A DNA stretch of 64,000 bases from contig NC_087064.1 in assembly GCF_963678635.1 (NCBI RefSeq), positions 46,671,346-46,735,345 on the forward strand, read 5' to 3'. Origin of the DNA: Symsagittifera roscoffensis (taxonomy: Eukaryota > Xenacoelomorpha > Acoela > Convolutidae). Made by a program: the position numbers and the translations under genes. Below are positions 10,745 through 20,422 of this stretch, piece after piece. The notes below the pieces were generated by a model that saw only the letters and a list, made by a program, of their open reading frames with translations, had not been told where the DNA came from and did no database searches. Numbering within the stretch: position 1 is the stretch's first letter; every line of letters starts with the position of its first letter.

Positions 10745-10933
10745 TTAGTGGGAAGGTTTATGTTTATTATAGTATTCTTCCAAAAAAAGAATTAGAAGGA
10801 TTGCTGCTAGGGCAAATGTGAGGATTGTTTTCTTTATACATTTACATATTGTCAAAATGAGGGATGATAAGAATGCTATGAAAATTACAAACAATAAAAA
10901 AATATCGGTTCTACTGAAAATTGTTCGTATCAT
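10745..10933 (-). CDS. Element ORF5: 62-aa membrane protein
   Basis: Starts in the ATGA shared with ORF4. Two hydrophobic segments (FLLFVIFIAFLSSLILTI and ILTFALAAILLILFL) are separated by a Cys/Lys turn (CKCIKK), with a polar tail. This looks like a two-pass hairpin membrane protein. It lies directly upstream of the no-ATG frame, which opens at 10739 in the -1 frame, with stops between, so the two are not fused by simple frameshift. Confidence 0.5.
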   Translation of the reverse strand: MIRTIFSRTDIFLLFVIFIAFLSSLILTICKCIKKTILTFALAAILLILFLEEYYNKHKPSH

Positions 10934-11160
10934 TTAGACAAGTTATATGACTCGTACCTGTGGATGTAATCAAGGGTTTTGGAAAGTTGGAGGAATAGTT
11001 CGAGTATAGTGTAGAAAATTAAAAAAATGTTACAAAAAATGATTAGGATTATTAGAAAAGATTCAAGTATATCAAAAAGAAATATTATAAAGGTTTCAAG
11101 TATTGTAAAAAAATGTTTAAGATTTATGAGTATTTGAGTAACTGATTGAGAGAAGAGCAT
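10930..11160 (-). CDS. Element ORF4: 76-aa membrane protein
   Basis: Very hydrophobic small protein with a long Ile/Leu/Phe stretch (about residues 22-60, probably two membrane passes) and a short charged C-terminus. Its stop overlaps the ATG of the next small ORF as ATGA (10933-10930), an arrangement that allows coupled termination-reinitiation. Length and composition recall viroporin-like proteins, but there is no sequence match. Confidence 0.55.
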   Translation of the reverse strand: MLFSQSVTQILINLKHFFTILETFIIFLFDILESFLIILIIFCNIFLIFYTILELFLQLSKTLDYIHRYESYNLSK

Positions 11161-11757
11161 TTAAGAAATGATCTATTGGTCGAATATTTTTTGCTGTTTG
11201 AGGCGATTTTCTAGTGTGGTCGGATTATTTATTAGTTTTTTGACAAGTGGGTTGAGTTTTGTAAAAAATTGTTGGGGGCAATTTTCATGGTGACTGGGAG
11301 GTCGTCTTTTTCTTTATTTTTGTTTGTCAAATGATCCGGGGTATGGTGAGATTTTTATACTTTAGGCTAATTAAAATGTTCATTTTGTTACTTTAGGCTA
11401 AGTTAACAAATTTGCTTTGGGGGTATTCGTGGTCTGAGTTGGGGAAATATTGTTGATCTTTGGGTTATTAGATAAGGGAGGGGTACGGTATTATGGTGAT
11501 ATTTATTTTAGTTGTCAAGTTGGAGTGGTTTGCTTATTTTTGACCTGGAGGTCGTAAAGTTATAGTTATAGATGTGCCTGGAGTTCTATATGATTCGTCT
11601 AATTGGTCTTAGTTTGAGTTAGAGAAAGTGACGGATTGGATGAATCCTATTGGTCTATTTTGAACTAGAATTATTACTTACTTGTCAGCATGTTATTTTG
11701 AAAAATGTAAATGAAAAATGTTTCGGAGGTTTCAAGATTGTGAAGCAAATGTTAAAA
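11161..11757 (-). other. Gap between gag-pol and the downstream gene cluster
   Basis: About 600 nt with no reading frame. It contains the word ACTTTAGGCTAA twice (11359-11370, 11390-11401) and GGAGGTCGT twice (near 11300 and 11547). Possible place for splice signals or a regulatory RNA for the downstream genes; nothing more can be shown. Confidence 0.35.
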
Positions 11758-14700
11758 TTACTTTTGAAATTCCACTTTCTTTAAAATTTTAGATTGGGGG
11801 ATGAATATTTTATAGTTTTTACGTGGTTGATTTCGGAGTCTTGTTGTTTTTCTATTTTCTGATTTGTCGATTTGTTCTTGGGGTATTATTTGTTCGGTCA
11901 TTTTTCTATTTTTTCTTTGTTTTGGAGATTCTTTATGGTTTTGTGTATTGTTTTTGGTGGCGGTTGGTTTTGTGTTTTGATTTTCGGTGGGGTTATCATT
12001 TTGTTCTGTGTTTTTCAGATGTGGTTCATTTTGAATGATTTTTAATCCTGTGAAAGAATATAATTGAGTTAATTCGCGGAGTGCGTATTCTTTTGGGTAA
12101 TAAGGTAATAGGTTGTTTCGATGTTGAACGATTTCTTTTTTGTTTGAGTCGGTAATTTTATATGTGACATCAGTGGGTTTTGCAATTATTTGGTATGGTC
12201 CTTTTCGAAGGGGTTGTAATTTTTTAGAAATTCCTTTTTGAGTATTAAAATTAGGTATTAAAACAAATGTTCCAATTTTTAATTCGGAGGCTGGTGTAAA
12301 ACGTGAATTGATTTGTTCATTAATGTTTTGTCTTTGTAATAACTTTTTTGTTATTTTTTGATAAATTTCATTGTGTTTTTTATCTCTATTTAGAATCCAT
12401 TCGGTGTGTGTACCGGAGGCTAGTTTAAGAATTTGTGGGTGATGAAAATGATCTTCATCGTGTGTATGTAAAGGTAGATGATAACAAATTGAGTCTTTAT
12501 TTGGTTGACAATAACCTTGTGCGTTTTTATGAGAATTTGCTGTAAACATTATTGGTTTGCGTGGCTTTTGGTTAAAAACCATTTCGTATGGTGACATTCC
12601 TAAAGTTGTCGTAATTTGTGAATTATACGCTAAGGGAAATAATTTTACATCTGCTGACCATTCGGTATATTTTGTATCATTTCCGTTGATGATACATCTA
12701 AGATATTCTTGTAATGAACGGTTCATACCTTCGACTAAGCCGTTTGTCCAAGGTGCATGAGATGTACGTGGTTTGTGTTTAATGTTATATAAATGACATA
12801 GTGTGATAATTTCATTATTTATGAATTCTGTACCGTTGTCTGTAACTAAAATTTCTGGTAGTCCGAATTTTGCTATCCAGTGTTCATAGAGTGTTGTGTA
12901 AGCGTAATAAGCGTTACAATGTGGTACTGGGTTAATTGCTACATAATGTGTAAATGCGTCAACAATTACCATAATGTAGGAGTTTCCTTCTGATGAGGGT
13001 GAAATTGGTCCTTTAGTATCAAATGAGATACGATGATTAAAGTACAAACTTTGTCCTTTAAAATCTTGTTTTTGTGCTATTTGTTTTTGATTTGGGTAAG
13101 GTTTATTTAGTTGACATACTATACAGTCATTGCATAGTACTTTTATCCAAATTGGTGCATTTGGGAAATAAAAGTTTTGTATAAAATTTGAATATGTTTT
13201 TTCTGATCCAGAGTGTCCTTTAATATTTTGTGTATGTGAAATATTAAAAGCTATAAGAATCATACTTAAAGGGAGACATGGAACTGTAGATTCATTCAGG
13301 TTATACTCTAAAAGGTCTGTATTTTCGTTAATTGTTGTGTTGTTAAATTTGCGAAAGTATCGGAGGAGTGTTTTGTTTCCTAGAATGGTTGAATCTGCTT
13401 TGATAGGTTTAGTTTTATATTTGTGCCATGATTTCAGTTGTCGAATTACTGGGTCAAGGTTTTGATATTGTTTCAGTGTTGAAATTGTAATTATTTCTGT
13501 TGGGGGGAGAAAAATGTTTTCGATTTCTAATTTAGATAAGGGTATTGTATCAAGTGGGTCATGGAGGTCAAAAACTTGATTTATTGTGTATTTTGAATCA
13601 TTTGTTTGTGGTCCTGATAAATTTATTTTATCAGTTAAATCTTCTTTTTCAATTAGTGGAAAATGGTCTTTCCTAGGCAGGTGTTGTTTTATTCGTTTTT
13701 GTTGGGTGTTATTTTTTATCCATTGAGAATATGGGATTGGTTTGAAAGTTGATGTTCCAAGTAGATCAACTTCATAATGATTATTTTGACAATCTAAATA
13801 AAGTGGGAAATGTTGTAAACTATTTATTTGTGATTGTTCAATATCAGTTTTTACTGCATATTTGCATTCCAATCGGGGTGATGTTTCGTTTTCTGCAAGG
13901 TAGAATTTTATGTTTTTGGGTATTTCAACTGTTGTTTTTCGTGTAAGTAATTCAGGTGGTGTATTTCGGCTTAAGGTGTCTGGTAATGCAAGATTTTTTC
14001 CTGCAGTCCAAACTATATGTAAGTTTGGAAATTTCATTAAAATTAGTTGAAATCTATAAACTCGGTGGTTTGGGTTAGATTTTTGTGTAAAAAGAAAGAT
14101 GATTGGTTTATGGTCTGTGAATAAAACTGTGGGGTGTTTTGATCCAAGTATCAGAAATTCATATTCTGTCAGTGTATATATTATGGCTGTACATTCTCTC
14201 ATTAGAGTTGAGAGTCGTAGCTCTGCTTGAGTGAATAATCGAGAATTTGCTGATATGAGGTTCATTTTATTTGTACCATTATGTGATTGTAATAGTGCTG
14301 CACCGATGCCAAAGTTCGAAGCATCGCACATTGCATAAAATGGTTGATTTGAATCTGGAATTGTGTTTGAAATTTGTTCAGCTAAAAGTTTCTTTATTTC
14401 TTCAAATCGTGTTTGATGTTCTGTGTTCCATTCAAAATTATTTTGTTGTCTAAGGATGTTATAAAATGGTCGTAGATATAATTGCATTTTATAAACATAT
14501 TTACTTAAAAAGTTTAACATTCCAAGAAATTCTTGGATTTTCTTTTTATTTGTTGGTGGTTGAAGTTTTTGAATAGCGTCAATGCGTGATTTCAATGGAG
14601 TGATTGTTTTTCTTTCTATATTATGTCCTAAGAATTTAACTCTTGTCAAAAAGAAGTGTGATTTATCGGGGGCGGCCTTCAGATTTTCGTTCTGAAGTAT

Positions 14701-17700
14701 TTGGTGATATTTTTCTAAAACATTGAACATCTCGTCTTTTGTTTGTGATTGCATAAAAACATCGTCTAAATAGGTGATTGCGTTTTTCTTGAGTATCAGT
14801 GGTCTAAAAATTTTGCTCATAAAAGCTGAAAATGCTGCTGGTCCTATGGATATTCCATAGAATAAGCGGTTGAATTCATATTGTTGGTTTCCGATAACAA
14901 ATTGTGTTAAACGTCGTGATTGTTCATCTAGTGGCATTTGATTGTATGCACTATTCATATCGGCGGTTGTAAAGTATTTGCCGTTTATTTTTGTTAAAAT
15001 AACTTGTATTGGTTCAATGGGCCAATTACATTTTGATTCATCTATAAGTGAATTGAGGTATCTAGCATCGAGAACGATTTTCAATGATTCTCCTTTAGCT
15101 AGAATGATAACAGGGTTGATAAATGTGTTGCCTTTTGGTTGTTCTTCTCTGTTTACTGGTGATATAATGTTGTATTGTTCTAAAATGTCGAGTAATCTGT
15201 TCACTTTATCATGTAAGTGAATTGGTACTTTACTTGCTCTCTGTTTTTTGAAAACTGCGTCTGGTTTTAACGGGAGATGTAGTGATGAACTGATTTTCCC
15301 AACATCGAATTTTGATGTTGCATAGACTGATGAATATTTAATTAGCTGTTTGGCTAATTTTTCGAATTCGTCTTGTGTTATTTGTGAATGTTGGAAATTA
15401 AACATTGTCAAAAATTTTTGTTGGTCCTCTGTGTAGTTACTTATGTTGAATGTAGGTTTGAAATATGGAGTTTTTGTGAAATAATCCGTATTTCTGTTTT
15501 CGTTACTTATTATATTATTTATAGATAATTCTTCATTAAGAATTGTAGATTGGCAAATATCTAGTAATTGGAGTATATTATTTACGCGATAGGCTTTTTC
15601 GTGTATTGGTGATATTGTAGCGTTGGTTTCACAATATCCTAAAAGTCCTAAAGGTAATGTTACTTGGTAAGGTGTGTTGTTATAGACATGTAAGGAAATG
15701 ATATCGGAATTCGAATTTTTCAAATATTTTATGGATGAGATTGTGATTTTGAAAAATTTGTGAATAGGTTTGAATTCAAATTCTGACATATAAAATTTTT
15801 GTTTGTTTTGTTCTTTATCATATTGGTGAACTTGTTTGATTGAAAAATTATAGATATTTCCTGATAGTGGTTTTAAGTGTTTTCTTTGTTGGTTAAATAT
15901 CGGGTAGAATTTTGAAAAGAATGGTGGTTGTTTATTTAATCTTTGAAAAAATGTTAAGGATGTTTCTTTTGTTTTTGTATATTTATCTTTGATTAATATT
16001 TTACTATTTAGTATGTTAATTGTTGGTATATACTTCGAAATAAATGGTATTCCAATGATATTATATTTAATGTCAGTGATATGGAATATTTGTTTAAATG
16101 GCTTATTTAAAATTTTGCTTTGTTCCATTGTTCTGGTGGGGAGGAGAAATAATTGGATTTTTCCGTAGTTTATCAATGTTGATCCTTGTGCTGTTGCTAG
16201 TTTGCTGGAGGTTTCAAGAGGTGTTAGCTTTGGGTGTAAGGTTTTTATTTCATTCCATGTGGGGATGTTTATTATGTTTGATTCTGCTCCTGAATCAATT
16301 AAAAAATCTATTTCAAGGTCTGGTGGTTGAAATTCTTTATTTCTTGGGCTTTCTAAGAGAAATGGTATTGTCCAAATTTTTTCTTTGGGTTGTTCTTTTT
16401 GTATATTTTGATAAATATGGTTTGTATTCAAGCATTTTGTTTTGGTATTTTTATTGGTTTGATTTGTAGTGTTAATCTCGTTTGTTTCTTGCGTCGTTGG
16501 TGTGGAATTTATGGGTGTAGTGTAATAATTTTGAAGAAATTCTGATTGATTTTCATATATGTGTGATGGAAAGGGTTGTTCATATATGACAGATTCATAG
16601 TCATTTTCGACTTTTATCATATTGATAGAAAGAGTGTTTTCAGTATCACTTTCTGAATCTGATGATGTACAGTTTATTTGATTGAGTTGTAACGTATCAG
16701 TTACTGTGTCATCAATACCTGGAGGGTCTGATGTTGTTTCTGGGTTAGATTGTACTTGATTGATTTGTCTTTGATGTTTAGGTGTACTACTTCTGTGGCG
16801 ATTATTAGAATTATTATAGTTATTATTATTCCGGTGTGGTGATTGGGAATAATTTCTATAACGATTATTATAACTTGAGTGTCGATTTTGTGAATTATTT
16901 CGCGATCTGTTTTGGTAATTATTGTTTGGTCTGTTATAGTTCGATCTATTATATGAGTTATTCCTTGATTGACTGTTCGGGTAATTCTGGTTTCGGTTGT
17001 TTGAATAACTTCTTTTTCGATTATAGGAGTAGTTTCTATTCCTATTGTATGATGAATTTCGTGATTGGTTGTTTGGATAGTAGTTATTTCTTGATTGGGA
17101 ATTAGATCTAGAAACAAATCGTTGTGTATTTGAATTTGATCTGGAGTAGTTATTTCGACTATTTGGTCTATTGTAGTGATTTTGTGATGAATTATTCGTG
17201 TTTCTTCGTTCTGGTGATCTTCCTCTATAACTTGAGTTATATGGTGATTGATTTCTTGTATAATTTGTATTGTTCGGGAGTGGTTTTCCTGAACTGTTGT
17301 TGCTGTAGACTGTTTTGTTCGGTAGATTTTGATCTTTTTTCATGTATTGATAGAATGATTTATTTGGTTCTTTATATTTTTGAGGTTTATTTTGATTGTC
17401 TTGCTGTTTTTGTCTACATTCAGAAATACTGTGTCCGTATCGTCGGCAATAATTACACCATTTTTTGAAAGATGGTTTGCCTTTAAAGTTTGGGTTCTTT
17501 TCGTAAATATTGAGTATTTCAGTGATTTTTTCAACGAGGTCTGTCTCTGATTCCTGTATATTATTAATATTAGTGGGAGTCGTTTCAATTCTGTTAACGT
17601 ATTGTAATTTCAGATTTTCCGTTTCTTCTAGTTTCATCGTGATTTCTGCTTGTTCTAATTTGTCTACTAGTTTTCGAAAATCTAAATCGGGTTCTCGAAT

Positions 17701-18579
17701 TGAAGAAGGATGGGATGCTCTCTTTTTTATTGCTATTTTCCTTAATTGTGGTGTTAAGGTCATCATTAAGATTTCTGTCATCTTTGTGTTTTTATAGTCG
17801 TGTGTATTTAGTGAATATGCTTTTCGAACTAGTGTTTCGATTCGTACTGCTAATTGCTTGATGGTTTCGTTTGGTAATCTGCGAATTTCATTACATAAAA
17901 CTCTTTGTTGTTGTTTGTTTCTTTCGGAGTCAAACATTTTTGAAAATTCCTGTGTAAACCTTTTCCAGTTTGATTTTATTTCTAGAGGTAGTACTGAAAA
18001 CCATTTTTGGGCTGCGCCATCTAAGGTTGTTTGTATTAACGCTGTGCGTCGATGTATCCAATTTTGATGTAGTGGCGTATTAATTGGTTCAGGTCCAATA
18101 TTTAAAATCAGGTTTGCTGTTGTTGCATTTAAATAATCTTCTACAGAATATTCAGGGTCTGTTCCTGTGAAAACCATTAAAGGTTTGTTTGATGTTATTG
18201 ATGATCCACCCATAAGGTATGGATTCATTGTCATTTGTAATGATTCTGCTGCATTTGGCATTTGAGAAAAATTTGAAAGTTGGTTTCTTGTTATTTCATG
18301 TTGTTGGAGATAATATGGGAGTGGTATTTCATTTTGCATTTGTGATGGTTGATACGAGTGTGCAGTCATTGGATTTTGTTGTTGAATTGGTTGAAAAGAT
18401 TGTGTATTAATTAAATTTTGTTGTTGAATTGGTTGTTGATGTTGTGCATCTATTGGTTGTGGAGAAAAATTTCTATGATTTGTACGTGTTTTCTGTATTC
18501 CTTGTCTACGATATTCTTGAGTATTTGGTGCAAATATATCTGGTTGTAAGAAATCATCATCTGAGGATAAATAATCCAT
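11758..18579 (-). CDS. gag-pol: Gag-Pol polyprotein, 2273 aa, single frame
   Basis: One uninterrupted frame. Gln-rich N-terminus, then a Retrotrans_gag-like helical region (about 120-330) with a KWF followed by FTQEFSKMF. A CCHC knuckle CNYCRRYGHSISEC lies at about 375-388, followed by a very long Asn/Tyr/Arg/Ser tract (about 400-600). Protease DSGAESN is near 760; RT YLDD near 1269; RNase H CDAS near 1415 and TDHKP near 1488. Integrase has H-H-C-C (CNDCIVC near 1816), then D (FDTKGP, ~1855), D (TDNGTEF, ~1915) and E (VEGMNRS, ~1949). The GPY/F region (LRKGPYQII) is near 2126, and a basic tail follows. No chromodomain. All catalytic residues are present. Gag and Pol are not separated by a frameshift, as in some gypsy lineages. 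Confidence 0.95.
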   Translation of the reverse strand: MDYLSSDDDFLQPDIFAPNTQEYRRQGIQKTRTNHRNFSPQPIDAQHQQPIQQQNLINTQSFQPIQQQNPMTAHSYQPSQMQNEIPLPYYLQQHEITRNQLSNFSQMPNAAESLQMTMNPYLMGGSSITSNKPLMVFTGTDPEYSVEDYLNATTANLILNIGPEPINTPLHQNWIHRRTALIQTTLDGAAQKWFSVLPLEIKSNWKRFTQEFSKMFDSERNKQQQRVLCNEIRRLPNETIKQLAVRIETLVRKAYSLNTHDYKNTKMTEILMMTLTPQLRKIAIKKRASHPSSIREPDLDFRKLVDKLEQAEITMKLEETENLKLQYVNRIETTPTNINNIQESETDLVEKITEILNIYEKNPNFKGKPSFKKWCNYCRRYGHSISECRQKQQDNQNKPQKYKEPNKSFYQYMKKDQNLPNKTVYSNNSSGKPLPNNTNYTRNQSPYNSSYRGRSPERRNTNNSSQNHYNRPNSRNNYSRSNSNTQRFVSRSNSQSRNNYYPNNQSRNSSYNRNRNYSYNRKRSYSNNRNQNYPNSQSRNNSYNRSNYNRPNNNYQNRSRNNSQNRHSSYNNRYRNYSQSPHRNNNNYNNSNNRHRSSTPKHQRQINQVQSNPETTSDPPGIDDTVTDTLQLNQINCTSSDSESDTENTLSINMIKVENDYESVIYEQPFPSHIYENQSEFLQNYYTTPINSTPTTQETNEINTTNQTNKNTKTKCLNTNHIYQNIQKEQPKEKIWTIPFLLESPRNKEFQPPDLEIDFLIDSGAESNIINIPTWNEIKTLHPKLTPLETSSKLATAQGSTLINYGKIQLFLLPTRTMEQSKILNKPFKQIFHITDIKYNIIGIPFISKYIPTINILNSKILIKDKYTKTKETSLTFFQRLNKQPPFFSKFYPIFNQQRKHLKPLSGNIYNFSIKQVHQYDKEQNKQKFYMSEFEFKPIHKFFKITISSIKYLKNSNSDIISLHVYNNTPYQVTLPLGLLGYCETNATISPIHEKAYRVNNILQLLDICQSTILNEELSINNIISNENRNTDYFTKTPYFKPTFNISNYTEDQQKFLTMFNFQHSQITQDEFEKLAKQLIKYSSVYATSKFDVGKISSSLHLPLKPDAVFKKQRASKVPIHLHDKVNRLLDILEQYNIISPVNREEQPKGNTFINPVIILAKGESLKIVLDARYLNSLIDESKCNWPIEPIQVILTKINGKYFTTADMNSAYNQMPLDEQSRRLTQFVIGNQQYEFNRLFYGISIGPAAFSAFMSKIFRPLILKKNAITYLDDVFMQSQTKDEMFNVLEKYHQILQNENLKAAPDKSHFFLTRVKFLGHNIERKTITPLKSRIDAIQKLQPPTNKKKIQEFLGMLNFLSKYVYKMQLYLRPFYNILRQQNNFEWNTEHQTRFEEIKKLLAEQISNTIPDSNQPFYAMCDASNFGIGAALLQSHNGTNKMNLISANSRLFTQAELRLSTLMRECTAIIYTLTEYEFLILGSKHPTVLFTDHKPIIFLFTQKSNPNHRVYRFQLILMKFPNLHIVWTAGKNLALPDTLSRNTPPELLTRKTTVEIPKNIKFYLAENETSPRLECKYAVKTDIEQSQINSLQHFPLYLDCQNNHYEVDLLGTSTFKPIPYSQWIKNNTQQKRIKQHLPRKDHFPLIEKEDLTDKINLSGPQTNDSKYTINQVFDLHDPLDTIPLSKLEIENIFLPPTEIITISTLKQYQNLDPVIRQLKSWHKYKTKPIKADSTILGNKTLLRYFRKFNNTTINENTDLLEYNLNESTVPCLPLSMILIAFNISHTQNIKGHSGSEKTYSNFIQNFYFPNAPIWIKVLCNDCIVCQLNKPYPNQKQIAQKQDFKGQSLYFNHRISFDTKGPISPSSEGNSYIMVIVDAFTHYVAINPVPHCNAYYAYTTLYEHWIAKFGLPEILVTDNGTEFINNEIITLCHLYNIKHKPRTSHAPWTNGLVEGMNRSLQEYLRCIINGNDTKYTEWSADVKLFPLAYNSQITTTLGMSPYEMVFNQKPRKPIMFTANSHKNAQGYCQPNKDSICYHLPLHTHDEDHFHHPQILKLASGTHTEWILNRDKKHNEIYQKITKKLLQRQNINEQINSRFTPASELKIGTFVLIPNFNTQKGISKKLQPLRKGPYQIIAKPTDVTYKITDSNKKEIVQHRNNLLPYYPKEYALRELTQLYSFTGLKIIQNEPHLKNTEQNDNPTENQNTKPTATKNNTQNHKESPKQRKNRKMTEQIIPQEQIDKSENRKTTRLRNQPRKNYKIFIPQSKILKKVEFQK

Positions 18580-18657
18580 TTGATAAGATGTCTGTTTTTT
18601 ATTTTTATTTTGTTGAAAAAATGGGTAATTTTCACTGTGATCCTGTGGAGGATTTGT

Positions 18658-19980
18658 TTAGAAATTTATTGAATTAGGTTGGGTCATTGGGTTATCCCAA
18701 TTTCGGGATCTTGTATATTGGTTAAAATTTCTTTGTGGTTGGTTATATGTTTTTGATGGATGTGTATAATTATAATTATGGTCTGCAAAGTTGTTTCTAG
18801 TGAATGTTTTGCGTGTTTTTGATGGTATTGTCATGGGTCTGTATGTTTGGTAATCCATATGTGAATATTTAGGGGCAACCGAAGGTTTAACGGTTGATTG
18901 TAAGGTTACCTGTGTTTGTGAAGGATTTGTATTTCTTGGTGTTGTTAAATTTGGGCGTATTGGTGAAATACTTTGTTGTGTAGTTGTTGTGTGTACAATT
19001 TCTTCATTTATGAAGTGTGATGGTGTCTGGATATCTTGTTGAGTAAGATTCCTAGTTCCATTGAGGTTTTCATTGTGTATAACTGTAGAGTTTAAACTAT
19101 TATTTTGTGTATCGGGCAAAAATGTATTATAGTTTAATGGTGTTGCATCAATGGTTAATGGTATTACTTTTACATAATCTCTTATGTAAGATATCGTACT
19201 TATTGCTTGACTTGAGATTGATTGTGGGAAGCTTATAAATGCGGGATGAGACCATTCGGGGTCCCAAACATAATCTGATTGTTCTGTGATAGCGGTATCA
19301 TCGTTCGAGTTTTGGGGTCTAAAATTTTTTCTTGCTTGTGCAATTAAATCAATATTGTGTGTGAAATAATCTATTATGAACCATGCCAAAATTTTTTGTA
19401 GATCGTGTTTTGTATGTTGTGAAACGTCGTCTTTCGTGAAATTTTCTTTAATGATGTTTAAATAACTAGAGAGTAGTGTGATTTCATGTCGTACTTTCAA
19501 ATGTTTAGATGTTTCTGTCGGTGAGACATTTGTTATTGGGATTTCGTTTTCTAATATCGAAATATAACTATATATTATTGCGAAAACTTCATTGGTGAAT
19601 ATGGAGTTTGCTCTTTGTGAGTTATGATATTGGATGCTTTTTATATATTCTGAAAAAACTTTTGAAAATTCTAAATCAAGGTCGTCTGTTTGAATTGTAT
19701 ATTTTCTATTATTATGGTTTGGTGAGGTGATTTCTATGGAGTAGATTCCATACTGTTGTGTTATGTTGCATATATCTTTTAAGTAGTGGTCTATGATTTG
19801 TCTTTTGATTTTTACATCTGGGAACTCTGTTTTACATGGACTTATTCCGGGTTCAAATAAATTTAATAGTAAATTTTTGCAAAATATATGCTGTCCTCTA
19901 TCAGTGGTTGCATCTACTATAAAAGGAAAGATTTCATCATCATCTGGACTTTCTTCACCTGGGGTGTGCGTTGAGCTCAT
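18658..19980 (-). CDS. Element ORF2: 440-aa protein before gag, unknown
   Basis: Starts at the ATG at 19980 inside the end of ORF1 and stops 78 nt before Gag-Pol. Residues about 1-250 look folded and mostly helical, beginning with an acidic patch (EESPDDDEIFPF). The rest is Ser/Thr/Pro/Asn/Gln-rich and ends in an Arg/Tyr/Asn tail (YNQPQRNFNQYTRSRNWDNP) like an RNA-binding segment. No zinc knuckle. It could be a second capsid-like protein or an accessory factor; a 440-aa gene upstream of gag is not normal for Ty3/gypsy. Open frame of 1.3 kb in an intact element argues that it is real. Confidence 0.75.
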   Translation of the reverse strand: MSSTHTPGEESPDDDEIFPFIVDATTDRGQHIFCKNLLLNLFEPGISPCKTEFPDVKIKRQIIDHYLKDICNITQQYGIYSIEITSPNHNNRKYTIQTDDLDLEFSKVFSEYIKSIQYHNSQRANSIFTNEVFAIIYSYISILENEIPITNVSPTETSKHLKVRHEITLLSSYLNIIKENFTKDDVSQHTKHDLQKILAWFIIDYFTHNIDLIAQARKNFRPQNSNDDTAITEQSDYVWDPEWSHPAFISFPQSISSQAISTISYIRDYVKVIPLTIDATPLNYNTFLPDTQNNSLNSTVIHNENLNGTRNLTQQDIQTPSHFINEEIVHTTTTQQSISPIRPNLTTPRNTNPSQTQVTLQSTVKPSVAPKYSHMDYQTYRPMTIPSKTRKTFTRNNFADHNYNYTHPSKTYNQPQRNFNQYTRSRNWDNPMTQPNSINF

Positions 19981-20422
19981 TTTTTCGTTCGATGACTGTT
20001 AATATGTAATTATCAATGTGTCTAATTGGTTGATTCCAATTGTATAAATGTACTGGTTTGTGTTTATACTGCTTTTTTATTCTTCTTTTTCCTCTCTTTG
20101 ATGAATTTGAAGTTGTTTCTGAGTCAGAAAAATATAATTGATCGTGAAGTGGGTAATTTTTATCTATTGATTCTTTTAGTTTGTAAAGTTCGTCTAAACT
20201 GTTGGTTTCTGATTCTGAAAATGCGTTTCGATTTTTTGAAAATCTTTTTCGTGTTATTTGTCTTTGTTTCGTTATTATTTTTCTTTTTAGTGTTTGTCGT
20301 TTTGTTCGAATGTATCCAACTGTTTGTGTATGAGGTGTGATTACAAGGTCGTATTTTTTGTTATCTATTTCACAATTGTGTAAAACGATTGTTTGTTTAT
20401 TTCCTAGGTTTTTAAATGACAT
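19955..20422 (-). CDS. Element ORF1: basic 155-aa protein, unknown
   Basis: First ORF after the leader, from ATG at 20422. It is rich in Lys/Arg with basic runs (KRQTLKRKIITKQRQITRKR near residues 40-60; KRGKRRIKKQYKHK near 108-122) separated by an acidic/Ser segment. No membrane segment and no zinc motif are seen. Basic, nucleus-directed or RNA-binding regulators occur in complex retroviruses at other positions, but no sequence match supports that here. It overlaps the start of the next ORF by 26 nt in another frame, so both are probably used. Unrecognised gene. Confidence 0.7.
   Translation of the reverse strand: MSFKNLGNKQTIVLHNCEIDNKKYDLVITPHTQTVGYIRTKRQTLKRKIITKQRQITRKRFSKNRNAFSESETNSLDELYKLKESIDKNYPLHDQLYFSDSETTSNSSKRGKRRIKKQYKHKPVHLYNWNQPIRHIDNYILTVIERKNELNAHPR

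Noticed and set aside
9603-10745. -1 ribosomal frameshift from ORF5 into the no-ATG frame
   Set aside because: Stops at 10760-10758 and 10742-10740 close that frame before any overlap with ORF5.
11758-12300. Chromodomain at the integrase C-terminus
   Set aside because: After the GPY/F-like region only a basic low-complexity tail is present.
16098-17468. Open frames on both strands (plus 123 aa and 114 aa, minus 138 aa) across the Gag/protease region
   Set aside because: Shadows of the Asn/Tyr/Arg-rich and protease coding sequence; the long minus-strand Gag-Pol frame explains them.
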